A DNA stretch of 64,000 nt, taken from assembly GCF_003254395.2 (NCBI RefSeq), contig NC_037648.1, forward strand, positions 1,715,868 through 1,779,867, in the 5' to 3' direction. The notes beneath the pieces are model-generated. The model ran no database searches and was not told where the DNA came from. It was given only the letters and a program-made list of their open reading frames with translations. A program made the position numbers and the translations under genes. Below are positions 12,271 to 24,199 of this stretch, piece by piece. How positions within the stretch are numbered: the stretch's first letter is position 1; the number at the start of each line of letters is the position of its first letter. This DNA is from Apis mellifera. Lineage: Eukaryota > Arthropoda > Insecta > Hymenoptera > Apidae.

Positions 12271-15200
12271 ATATATATATATATATATATCCTTGAAAAA
12301 TGCTCGAATATATCGCGTCGTAATTCGATGAGTGTTGTTTCTGCAAAAATACCGAGGCGCAAACAGAGCACGGAACGAAAATGACGCGGGATTGCATGAT
12401 ACGGTACGATTGTCGAATTAGTTTCGAAATTATCTGTTGATGATGGAGAGATATTTTCTGGATGGAGAGAAAATATCGGCTCGCTTTATCTGCACGCACT
12501 ACTCTCTCTCGTCGCCCCTATACGTGGCCTTCCAGCCTGTTTACAACGCGCTAAGACGCGGGTCACCGTTGTAAGAACACTAGGCTTAATTGTAATAACT
12601 ATAATTAGCACCACTTATACGGCCGATAAAGAACTCAAATATCGAAGAGGAAGAGAATAAATTCTAGGCTGCGTGCACTTTTTCTTCATTTTTTCCTTGC
12701 CATCTACACAACATTCTTCGACACGGTTGATTACGCTTACTACAGAGCTCTCAAGCCCTGAAAAATAAATTAATTTTAATTTCCCATACGAATAAGCTGA
12801 TAACTGACTTAACACGAGTACATATATACTACGCCTAGCTTTTATTTCCCCCTTTTCTTTCTATTTTTAAATCTCTAAATGTCTAAAATCCGCACGCCTA
12901 ACACCATGAAATAAAAATATTTGACTCGAGGTTATTAATAACTCGACGTTTTAACGCTAATTCCGTATTGCATTAGAGGCCATAGAACGCTGTTAACCTT
13001 CGTTCGTGTTGCTCTGTAATATTAGATGCAACGATCCACGTGGCGGAAAAAAAAGCCAATCAATTTTTACTACCCAATATCGAACGATAATTAAGGCGTT
13101 ATAATTTCCCCGAGTTTTCGATCGATGATGCGAAACGGAAATACGTAACATGCGATCCGCGAATAAGAAATAAAAAATACACCGAGCAAATTACGAATCC
13201 TCCGGCAAATGATTAATTAACTTACGGGAGAATATCCCGTGTCGAGTCGACACCTTCAAAAAGAACAAATTATATCGGGTTGTTTTCAAAAACACGTTCA
13301 GTGATTCTAATCAGCAGAACGGCTAATAAAGTCCAATTATAAAATCCCCACGAGCCGAGTGCACGATCTTCGAGTTTCTTCGTTGAGATACGACGTTGGC
13401 TTGAAACAAGAGGCTGAGATAACAACCTCGGCCCCGGATAAAAAAGAGAGAAAAGCCGCGAATGAATTTCAACGAGGGCAGCTCGATTTGACTCGAGTGG
13501 TCCGCGGTGGTTGTCTGCCCACAGGCGCCCTCTCCAAGGAGCGATCTATCGAGACGGCCATCTTGCCTTCCCCCAATTTTTCTTTTACGCATGCGTTATA
13601 ATTATCTATTCGTACTTTTCTACAGGCACGTGTAACATATCGCGGTGCTCGTCGCTCATGCGACGCTTTGCGTCCGATCACAAATAGAGAACATTTGTAG
13701 AAATTGCTGTAACGTGTCCGTGCACCGCGCAATCTGTCGTCGATTCTACGTACTTGAGAATGTTAAGTCGTGTGCGCATGTGCACACCAAGGAATTTGAA
13801 GCATGGCGATTCTCGAATATGTTGGATAAGAAGATCGATTCGAATCTCTGGTTGCTTTCTGAAAACTTTGAATTCCATTGCATTCAATTAATAATCATTG
13901 TAAAGTTGTAGATTCTTTATTTACAATTTAATTAATCTCTACTTTGGAAAAGTTTTATTTTTATCGACGACGAGAATTTAATGGAATTTATGGTAAAAGT
14001 TTTTACTTCACTTTCCAGATTCAAGAATTTATTCCTGAGGATATAAAAGTATCTGCAAAAAAAAAAGTTGGAGAATGTAACGAACACATACTAGTTTTAA
14101 AAATTACACATTTCCAATAGAAATGAATATCCTCGGCGATGATACGAATCGCGAAAGCGGTACGAAACAACAATTCGTGAATTTTTCCAGATACTTTTCC
14201 CCGATACCGATCGTGGAATGGACGTAATAACATCACAGTCACATTATAAACAATTTATGATATCCCGACGATGAGCCTCGCGATCGCGATACGGTCGAAA
14301 CATATGCTTCGTTAGTGTTCCTTTTTATTTTTTCGCAATCACCCTCTTCCTCGCCATCGCTCTTTCCACCGCTGTTTCCACCGCCGTGCACGCCACGATC
14401 GCGCAATCGTTTCACGCGAATGTCGGACGAACGGTGGCGTGCGTGTCGCGAGTGTCGTGACACAACGAGCACGTGACAGAATCGCAAAATGGAGGAAGGA
14501 GGGTCCGCGTGTGCACGCATATTTGTCAAACGGCTCGGTTATGAAAGCGACCCCGGCTATTAGTCGGCAATATTTTCGCGTTGCGTTGTTCGAAACGAAC
14601 GAGGAGAATCTTGAGAATCGTGATCTTTTTCGTCGCCATCTTTTCATCGATGCGATTCTCGCCCCTGCAACGAAGGAATTGAAACGAAGTCTCGAACGGA
14701 TATAGTGATATTCGATCAGTTAGAAAATCAGTTTAATTGCTCGCATGCGAGTTTATCGATCGGTAAGTGGAATAAAATATTAACTTTCCGATACCGTATA
14801 TTCTCCGTTTTCTGTCTCTATAAATCAAAATCTACTTTATCGATCACGTAACATATATACGTGCGTAGGAAAATTTATTCTTGAAATTAATTAGATATTT
14901 ACCTATTTGCTTTCATTTGACGCGCGATTAATATAAATTAGGAAAATTGAATTTAACCGATTTCCAATACCTTTGTAAAAATGAAATTTGAAATTCAAAT
15001 CGGAATTTACATGAAAATATAAATCTTTCCAGATATCCGTTTCGATCGATAATTTGTCACTTGTGCGTAACTTTTTTTTCAATCGATGATTGTATCGTAA
15101 AATTTTTGTTTCTTTTACGCGCAACCAAAGTTGATTATCGATATTTTATTGGCATTTTAATTTCATATCGATATCGATATTATCGTATCGCGCAACACGT

Positions 15201-16914
15201 TAATATTAAATATCTATCCGTATAATTATTCATTATCGATAGTCGAACGCGCTTAATGAATAATTTTACGCGAAACTCGGATAGATAATTCTATTACCGA
15301 TTCTTCGTATTCGCATTCATGCACCAGTTCACAAACTCGACGCGACATAAGCGCCCCGAACATAACTCGAAACGTTTCTCACCCGGCTCGGAACACGATC
15401 GCCCACACACGGCTAATTAGCCCGGAGAAAAATTGTTTCCCGCTCGAGGGCCGATCGATCCTTCATCGGGCAAGAAAGAAGGTGAAGCTCGATCCGAGAT
15501 GGTTATTTTTCAAACCCGACGAAGCGGCTTCTAGGAAATCTCTCTTTCTAGCAACCGTAGAAAACACGCACACAGGAAGAGAAGATGTCCTCCTCGCAAT
15601 CTTTGGTGGTATCGGCTCTATCCTCTTTGTTTATAAATAAAGAATGTGTACGTGGGCGTCGATGTATATAAGGTGTCTCCGCATAAAGTATACAGGGAGG
15701 TGTATACGCGCGACGCCCCAAACCGACGGTGGGGTTAAAATGGAAATGGCATGGCAGCGGGCGGTATAGGCGAAACCCCGCGGTTTCGACTCCTTTCGGC
15801 CAAGATGTACGGGTCAGCGAGAGTGGGAAGGGGTGGGGTAGAATATTTTGGCCGAATACGACGCCATCTATCGGCCGCGCGCGCGGAGAGAAAAAGCGCC
15901 GATTTTATCTCCTACGAAGCGAATGTTCCCCCTCCCCACTCCTCCCAACTTCGTACGAAGTTTCAATCGTGCGCTAGTTCCATCTGGTGTTCGAAACCTA
16001 GCATAGCCTTTCCACCGTGCACGTAACACAACTTGGAAGAATCGATCGTTACTTCCTTGATGTTATACGTTTACATTGTGTGAGGATCGGTAAAAAAATT
16101 CTCTCTCGTTCGGATTCTAAGCGATGGCGAACGAATTGTTTTTGAGGCCACGCTAGACGCGCAAAGGCGAAGCGTGGAGGAGGGAAGAGGGGGAGGGAAG
16201 GGTGGAGGAGAGAAGGCAAGAGAGCGCCGCTGAACGGCGCAGTTTATTTCGGTCGGGTTAATTAGTGTTGCCTCGCGAGGTTTACGGTTGACATTTCGTT
16301 GGTCGTTCGTTCGTTCGTTCGTCGTTCCATGGGAGGAACGACGGAGGTGCGGCGGGGTGAGGTGAGGAGGAGGACAGACAAGGGGAGACCGGCTTTTTTA
16401 CGGCAACATACTGGTCGGCCATACCGAGTGCCGGTGGAGGAAGACGAAGTCGCCGCAGAGGAGCACAGTGTACAGAGGAAAGGAGAGGAGGAAGAAGAAG
16501 AAGAAGAAGAAGAAGAAAAGGAGGACGGGTGGGACAAGGACACACCGGCCAATAAAACTGCAGTGCCCCTCGAAGGTGCACCGAAGGCGCCAGGGCAGTC
16601 TGGACCTCCCTTATTAGCTCCCCTCTTTCAACTTTTACCATCCACCTCTCTAACGTCTCTCCGCAACAGCCTTTGTTTTATCCTACGGTGTGAATATCGC
16701 ACCGTTTTACGGCGTTCAGATTAGACCTACCTTTGTGACTCTGAGCCACGAGAAGCCGCCGATACACGATGCTCGACCGAGAAACGTTTCAAACGTCGAA
16801 TACGTTACGAGGGAAAGAATTCGAAGAGAGAGAAAGAATCGTATTTATTTCTCTTTCTTCTCGCGAATGCGCGCTCCGAAGTTATTCCCATAACGAGAGG
16901 GGGGATATCTCTAT

Positions 16915-16950
16915 TGGACTCAGCGAAGCGACTAATTTGTTCGAATGCTT
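16915..16950 (-). repeat. Dispersed repeat copy H (core only)
   Basis: On the minus strand the core reads AAATTAGTCGCTTCGCTGAG then TCC. The 5' block is replaced by or lost in a CT microsatellite. Confidence 0.5.
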
Positions 16951-17747
16951 TCTCTCTCTCTCTCTCTCTCACTATTCTTCCTTGTCGTTCTCCGTCCATC
17001 GTTGCGGGCAAAACAAGGATCGAATTTCGTCTCCAAATACATTGCAAATTCTCGTGAAATATCGAGCTTTCCTTCGAGCGGTTTGCAACTCGGTTTGGTT
17101 AGTAGGACAGTTTACGGGCTACACGGGTCCCTCGTGTTTCTCGATTTCTCTTACGTTCTCTTACGCCTTGAATTAGGTAGTTTGAAATCTTTCCCTCGTT
17201 AGGCCTGGACGCTCGGTGAGAAGAGTAACGAATTACAAGAAGCTGGCAATGGTTGGAGAGATAAGGGGAGAGAGAGAGGGAAGGCCTTACCTAACTGGGT
17301 CGGGGGTGAAACAAAGAAAGAAACGGTGAAAGAGGGAGATGAACGAGTAGCGAAGAAGGTGGATGGTTTGCTGCCTTATTAAGCGGTCTTATCGCTAGAG
17401 ACAGCCTGCCCCGACACGGCCGTTTAACTTTTACTCGACCTGCAAACAAGTAGTGGACACACTGGCCGGGGAGATAGGACTCGGCCGCGTTACCTTCGCC
17501 TCTCGGCCTTCTCAACCTTCTCCCTTATCACGCTTGAAAAACTTGACGGCTGTAAACATGAAACGACGGTGCAACTGGCCCCCGGATATTTCTCCGCGCC
17601 GAGATTTACAATGCGTCTTTAACCGGCGTTAACTACGCAACTGGGATATTTAAGCTGTTACTCGCACAAGCATTCCTCGATTGCGTGCATGATGATACAC
17701 CATATAATCTTTTTTTATGATGTGCCATTAAGTAGAAAAAAATCTTT

Positions 17748-17978
17748 TATATTTAATTTTTACCGTAGCCACTCGATTGAAAAAAAACCTTTCTGTTATT
17801 TTTTAAACATTTTTGACAAATCTTAAGATACATTCGGATCCTTTGAATATATCAGATATCCGAATATTTAATTTTTACCGTAGCCACTCGATTGAAAAAA
17901 AACCTTTCTGTTATTTTTTAAACATTTTTGACAAATCTTAAGATACATTCGGATCCTTTGAATGTATCAGATATCCGA
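17748..17978. repeat. Direct duplication of a 115-bp segment
   Basis: Two almost identical copies lie end to end. Each contains TACCGTAGCCACTCGATTG (starting 17761 and 17876), a CTTTCTGTTATTTTTTAAAC stretch and CATTCGGATCCTTTGAAT, ending CAGATATCCGAATAT. The few differences suggest a recent event. No function is apparent. Confidence 0.9.
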
Positions 17979-20439
17979 ATATGCGTTAAAAAACGTCGAG
18001 TTAAGAGGGGCTCCTCGTTAACCATTGCAAGGTTAAGTAAAGTGGCCGTTTACACGGTGGTCGTAAACATAACCTCAATTCTTAAAACAATCGTACATTA
18101 TTTTCACAAATCCGAGAATCCGTCGCGTCCACTTAATCTTGAAGCGTCCCCTCGTGTCGAATCGTCGGCCGAACGTTTCGTGGCTTCCTCGTGGCGTCCC
18201 CGTCCCGGGGAAGAGCGGCCGGCAAAATATTTGCCGCGCAAACAGACGGTGAGTGGACGTCGAACGGGGCGCGGCAGGCCTCCGTTTTGCGGGCCTCGAG
18301 CGGCGGGGTAAACAAAGCGGTGTACGCGCGCGAGTCGAGTTGAAACAGGATTAAATGGGTTATATTGTGCGGTTTTGACGGGTCAGTCACGTTGACTGTT
18401 TGAAAGGGATTCGTGGCACGAGACAGTGGCCCACACAACGTGTATCCCCGAAAACCTCGCATTATGTCGGCCGGGCGTAAAACTCTGCTCGTCGGAGAGG
18501 GCGTGATCGGCAGGTCACCAGGTTTACGCAGCGCAATAAATCATTCGAAAGGGCCTTGCGTCGCCTCCTTGAACGATCCTCGGCCTCAGGTACGCATACC
18601 TCCTCCGGATCCTTATCTCTGCCTGTCAGCTAATCCTATTAGCGGCACTGAATCTTGCAACCACCATTTTCCACTCTCTCGTATTCTCTCTATAAATCCA
18701 CGGAGCGTTTCTCGCGCGATAAACTGCCGATACGGAGTGGGGGAAGGCTACGTTTCACAGAGTGCTGCACGCCGTCTTGCAAATTGCTCGAGGCAACGTG
18801 GTGGAAAATCGTCCGGCCCGCATTGACACGAATAAAACACATGGCCGACCAAGCATGGAAAACGCGGAAAAACATTCTCACGGATCCTCCTCTTTTCATT
18901 TTTCCCCGATCGAATTAATCGAAACGAATTGAGGACGAAGTTTTAAAAATTTTTTTCTTCCTTCGATTCGATGGATGATGAAAGAGAGAGAGCACGAGCG
19001 TTTGAATCGCGAATGAGTGACGAGTGGTGGCACCACTGGTAAACACGGCAAGCGCCATCTTGGATGGGGCGAACAACTGTTAATCCAAGACGCTCTAATT
19101 TGCCGGATAAATAATACTCGTTTGCGGGAAACGGTTGTAACAACGGCGTCTAATAACCCGTGAAATTATTCTAAATACCACGGAAACCGAACGATCCCCG
19201 TGGCTAATCCTTCCGACGACCGGACCGCGTCCGTGAAATCTCCAAACCCGAGTATTCCCTCGGAATATTCGACTCGATTTAGAGCGGAGAGATTTATGCG
19301 CTGCTCGAAATAATTGCCGGGTTTCGGGTGACTTTGTCGTGCGGTGAAGAAATTTAGAAAACGACGATCGTGCTATTCGTATATTATTTACGAAAAATAA
19401 TTTTTAGAAATCGACGTTATTATTAGATTTAAAGTAAAGAGTGTAAGATGAAAGTAATAACTTACCTGTCCATTAATCTTTGCCGGAAAGATATAATGAA
19501 GGAGATTTGAACGGCGCGAATTAAAAAAAAAAGCTGGCTATTTAGTAAATAATGTGAGCGAAAACAAGAAACTGGTTTTCTAAATGGAATAATACGCTAC
19601 AAGGGGGACGATAACGATCTAATGAATGCGGTTCGTACACCTTCTATTGTTTTATTGTTTCATTCATACATGTTCCAAGATCTGCTCTCTCTCTCTCTCT
19701 ATCCTCGTTCGATTCCCCGCGAGATCTCTTCCCGATCGACACGACGAGTCGGCAGGCTCGCATTTTTCGCGACGCGTATCTCTCCAACTTTGTCGCGGTT
19801 ACGATCCACGGCGGATGAGGGGAAAAAATTTTACGAGGGTTCATTCCGCATGCAGCTCGAGAACGCTCGAGAACCTTCGACGACCACTTTTTATTTATAA
19901 ACCGTGCAAGCTTGGCCGATCCACTCGTCGAATTCCTCGAATCGTTTCTCTTCGTCACGGACGTTACTCCTCCAACTACTCCCCCGAAACGTCGTTCGTC
20001 CCTCGCGAAACTCTGGAGAAGGAAAAGGGTGTCCTTGTAAACCGAACGTTTCGCCGTTTCGTGTCACGTAGCCGTATAACAAAGTTTTCGAGGGCCGTGG
20101 AAGCGTGGAAACAGGCGGCGCGACGCATCGTAGTTACTCGGCGATTTCACGAAGCCGGACAATGGCGCGATATAAGCCGGAAGAAGGTGGCTCGTCGGAT
20201 GGGATAAAGAAAGATGGAAAGAGAGGTGGGTGGAGGTAGAGAGAGCGCGGGAGAGAGAGAGAGGCCGGCAGATTTATTTAAGTCCCTCGCCGTCGGGTTG
20301 ACAAGAGTAGACTCGCGTAAACATACTCGTTTCTCCTTGTTCCGCCGTGGCCGTTTGTCGAGGCTTGGCGGGGGGAACAGCGGCGGGATCGTTTCACGAT
20401 AGTTTCTCGGCGGGTGGGGCGAAAGGCGTCGTCGCGCTC

Positions 20440-20700
20440 GTGGGCAAGTTCGATTCGAAAGGACGCCCGCGCGCCAAACGCCCGGCCAATCCCGCGCCAC
20501 GTACCGTCCCACGTGACACGCCCGTAGGGTAGTGCGAGGCGGCCCGATTGGACGGTTCCGTAAGAACCACGTCCTACGCCCAGGTGGTGGGGGTAGACGT
20601 TGCTTTCGGTTTTCCTCGCCAGAGGGGGAACTGGGACGGAGCGGAGTGGAAGGCCGCTGAAGTGGTGTGAGTGGTGGCGAGTCAGTCGCAGACTGGAGTG
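20440..20700 (+). promoter_or_regulatory. Likely proximal promoter of the araucan-like gene (CpG-rich)
   Basis: This is a strongly CpG-rich segment about 0.7 kb before the start codon. It contains a CCAAT box (20486-20490), a palindromic CACGTG E-box (20510-20515), an inverted CCAAT box ATTGG (20547-20551) and an initiator-like TCAGTC at 20682-20687 (A+1 near 20684). The motifs are seen directly; use as a promoter is inferred from their order and place. No TATA box was found at the expected spacing, and no downstream promoter element sits exactly at +28, though GGACG occurs near +33. Confidence 0.5.
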
Positions 20701-21354
20701 CCCTGTGAGAGCAGGGGACGGACCGAACGAACGAACGAACGAACTAACTCTATAACTAATCGCTCGTGACGCTTCGTCGTCTGTCCGAATGTCCGTCCCA
20801 TCGCGCCGCTACAACGTTCCTCTATTCCTGTTCTCTTTTCCCTCACGGTGACGCGAAACCCAAAAGTGTGACGTGTTTGCGCTCCGCGTTCTTCGACCCC
20901 CGAGATTTCTCATCGAGTGCGAATTTTTCAACTACGAAACCGTGCGCCCATCCACCGAACGTCCTTTTCTCGTGCCATTGACTGGATTCATCTGTGTGTG
21001 AACACTATTATTTCGGGGACATTCTCGAGTTTGGATATTCTCGAGTCTGGATATCGAGCTGGCACGTCCTCCCGACGACCGAGCACCACGGCAAATACAA
21101 GATTCGACATGTGGTCGTCGGTCGAATTCTTCGGTCACGACTCAAAGACACCCTGATGGCAATCACGAACGTTCGCGTTATATCGCGATCATTCGCTCGA
21201 CTCGTTGTTAGTTTCGTGTTGTCGACAGTAGTAGTACTGACTTAGTGAGAGAGTGCAGTGCGTGCAGGTGCGATTGTGACCCAATTTTCCGAACAGACAT
21301 TGAGACAACGTAACGAAAAGAAAAAAAAAAAACTGTTCGTCGAAACCGGCCGAG
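20684..21354 (+). other. Presumed 5' UTR of the araucan-like gene
   Basis: This is the sequence between the proposed initiator and the start codon, with no obvious coding exon. It holds a (GAAC)n tract near 20724-20743, a run of A near 21322-21333 and at least three upstream ATGs (about 20789, 21108, 21153). If unspliced it would be a long 5' UTR of about 670 nt with upstream ORFs, common for developmental regulators. The real transcription start and any non-coding exons cannot be fixed from sequence alone. Confidence 0.4.
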
Positions 21355-21402
21355 ATGTCAGCGTACGCGCAGTTCGGATACTCGTATCCGTCGGCGTCCC
21401 AG
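21355..21402 (+). CDS. ara: araucan-like coding exon 1 (start codon, residues 1-16)
   Basis: The ATG at 21355 opens a 16-codon stretch reading MSAYAQFGYSYPSASQ, which ends exactly at a consensus GTGAGT donor at 21403 (phase 0). The peptide matches the N-terminus of Iroquois proteins: fly Araucan begins with a similar AYTQFGY...PSASQ, and vertebrate Irx proteins begin MSYPQFGYPY. This start is chosen because it gives the family N-terminus. Upstream ATGs near 20789, 21108 and 21153 do not lead into it in frame and would act as upstream ORFs if they are in the mRNA. The next exon in the same phase is at 35622, 14.2 kb away. A 48-bp coding first exon followed by a very long intron is normal for this family. 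Confidence 0.93.
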
Positions 21403-22858
21403 GTGAGTCGTATAAAACATTTCGCCTCGATGTCAGAGATTTGAACCTCGAAGATTTTTGTCAGATTTCTCCTCAATCGCGTCCACGAGACGAGAACAAC
21501 GTACGCGTGATTAGAAGCATTTTCGAGAATAGAAAGTTGTCGTTCACGGTTTTGACGCGAGATGACATCGTTCGGAAATTCGTTATCGCGCGATCATAGC
21601 GGAGTTATAATTTCGAGAAAAATCGCGTGGTAAATAATTCATAGCCGATATATCGCGACGATGATGGTGTTTGTAACTGGAGTTTTATTTCCTTGCTGCA
21701 AAATCAGATTCAATATTATTCCTTGATAGTTCTTTATCGGTTAGCAATTTCAAAATCCTTCTAATCGCGATGAATGATCGTTCCTTTTTTTTTTTTTTTT
21801 CGTGAAAGCGAATTGTAAAGTATCGCGAATAATTATATACTACTACTTTTTATTAATTTCCGCTTTTTAAGATATCCTATTCACAATGTTTCGTAAAGTT
21901 GCTTCAATAATTCATTTATTCGATTTATATTATATTTTCTCTTGTTGGAAATGTTCGCATAATTAATTTATAAACGTATAAGAATTATTTTCGATCAATT
22001 CCAGTAGATTTTGTGCAATGAAATGTTGGGTGTTAAATGTTGGGTGATTTTCTACAGTTATACACCTGTTTCTCGTAAATGTGTACCGACGGCCGTCGCT
22101 CACAAGTTATGACGTCTCGCGTCTATTTGATAAAAACGTTTAATACCTGTTTTAAAGTTAGCAACTGATCCGTATCACGCTGAAAATTAATTTCTTCCGA
22201 GGAATAATCGGAGAAATTACTAGTTTAATTTCATTGATTACGTCATTACGAATAATTTAATACAAATAGTTCTCTAATCTACGGTTACTTCATTCAACTT
22301 TCTTTTTCTTGTATAAAGATTAGCTAGGAAAGTCGATAACAGACTGTAAATACGAAGATACTCGTTCCAATCTCAAATTATTGAATAATAATAGGAATTG
22401 TACTATCTAAAAAATTAGACGTTAATAAATACTCTTTGTATTTCAATATCCATCATTTCCAATTTTCTTAATATTCAATTATGCGAATTGACTAAAATTT
22501 CTTTCTCTTTGTATAGATTCATTTTTCTATATTTAATATTCTATATATATAATTAATTAAAAATTTCTATAAACACTCCACAAATATTTCTCATATTTTC
22601 AACTGGAGGAATACTCGCCATATACTCTTTGGAAGCATACTAACCTACATTCGATCACGGGATATCGTTTTCCAACAGGAATTAATCAAAATTCGAACGT
22701 ATAATAATATCCTCGAGTTTTATCCGCGCGTGTACCCGATTTCGTCACTTGTTAAATCCGTTGCTCGTATCTGGTCAAGAGGGAGAATTAAATTCTGATT
22801 TACGAGATCGGTCCATGATCACCGCGGCGGAGGCGGGGAGCGTGCGGAAAGGGGTGGC

Positions 22859-22861
<3 letters not shown>

Positions 22862-22900
<39 letters not shown>
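22862..22900. repeat. (GA)n microsatellite in intron 1
   Basis: About 19 perfect GA repeats flanked by CpG-rich DNA. Confidence 0.97.
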
Positions 22901-22902
<2 letters not shown>

Positions 22903-24178
22903 GCGCATGCGCGTGATCGTCCCGCTGCCGAAAAAAGGAAGGAGGCTCTCAAACGCGAAATAACATCGAAACGACGCACTTACGCGCAGGTGCAAGAGAC
23001 TAGATAATAATACGGGTATATAGCCTTCGGCGTATATACCCGCATGGGCTCTCGCGAGAAAGGTGCGAGTTGCATCGATGCGTCGATTCTTTTTAATCGT
23101 GGCGCGCGCTTTTAAAGCTCGCCACTCTTTTCCTTCGTTTCGATTAACCATCCGATGATAAAGAAGGGGACGCGATTCCCTTTCGTTCCTTTAGTAAGCG
23201 GCGTTAAAAGGCGCATTGAAATCGTCATTTCACAGCCAACAACTCTTTGTCCCTCTTTGTTTGTCGTATTGTCCGAGTATTATTGGAATCCCTGTGCAGG
23301 AGGAAGATCGTTTTTCATTCACCTCGCGTGCGTATTTTATTTCTATATTTATGAGAAGATTAATTTGTAGTTGTAGAACTGATCCCGCTGGAAGTCGGCA
23401 ATTAGTAGACTTTTTTTTTTTTTGTTTAAGTACGTTCTAAGTAAATTAACTAATTGCCTTCCTGTATTTAAAATCTTGAACAACCAAGCGTGCCTTTTTA
23501 CCATAAGTAACAATTTCTTTCAGATTCCGTATTGTATTGTATGCATAATATTTCCGTTATGGCGAACGAACGAGGGTAAGCTTTTAACTGGGTAAAAGTG
23601 AGCCCGTCATCTGTAACTCTGGGATGCCGATACGCGGCGCGATATGGAACAACGATAATTGGTCGGTTATCTTCTCTCGTAACCGCGCGTGTTTCCTATC
23701 TTAACGTATTCTCGATCGACGAATTACCGGGCCGTTTACATGCGCGCAGGTTTGCAACGAGGCTTATAAACTCGAGGCAGCGGGAATAAAGGCGGGGAGG
23801 GGTGGGGGGACGGCGGACGGACGGCCTTAATTGCCGGCGGTGGTGGAATAGTCGAAACGGTTTATTTCGTCTAAATAAACACCGAACTTCGCGGACTGCT
23901 TTACGATCGATTCTTGTTGTCGCGCTGGGATAATAAATATTTTACGCGAATCATTTCTACGGAAATATAACGATAATTGAAGTTTATAAGCCCGCTTGCG
24001 TGAATTTATAATACCTTAGGAATCGTAAAATTCGCGATTACAGATTACAGGTAGTTAATATATTTGCTTAAAAGTGGTGGGATATTCCAGTAGTGAGCTG
24101 TTCCTCTCTCCCTTCTCCTCTTTCCTTATTACGGCCGGTGTTATTGCGAGTTAAACGACGAGAGTCGTTCAATTTTTT

Positions 24179-24199
24179 GCTCCCCCAGTTTGGGGGAGC
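24179..24199. other. Perfect inverted repeat (9-bp stem, 3-nt loop)
   Basis: GCTCCCCCA and TGGGGGAGC flank GTT, preceded by a short T run. It could form a stable hairpin in the intron RNA. No miRNA-length stem extends from it. Confidence 0.7.

Larger units (their letters stand above)
9176..20439. other. Gene-free upstream flank, proximal part
   Basis: No recognisable exon was seen. GC-rich islands at about 13330-13620, 14340-14520, 15700-16020, 16130-16650 and 18120-18300 alternate with AT-rich DNA and could be enhancers or distal promoters. It also contains dispersed-repeat copies (12136-12270, 16915-16950), a (GAA)n tract near 16485-16520, a CT tract near 16950-16970 and a 115-bp direct duplication (17748-17978). 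Frames of 60-193 codons in the CpG-rich parts show no domain I recognise and are treated as chance. Confidence 0.55.

Noticed and set aside
16299..16724. A 141-codon frame with a poly-Glu run
   Set aside because: The run comes from a GAA microsatellite. No conserved sequence or splice context supports a gene.
19626..20512. Overlapping frames up to 193 codons on both strands before the promoter
   Set aside because: The region is CpG-rich, where stops are rare. The products are Arg/Ser-rich with no domain, and several frames are open together.
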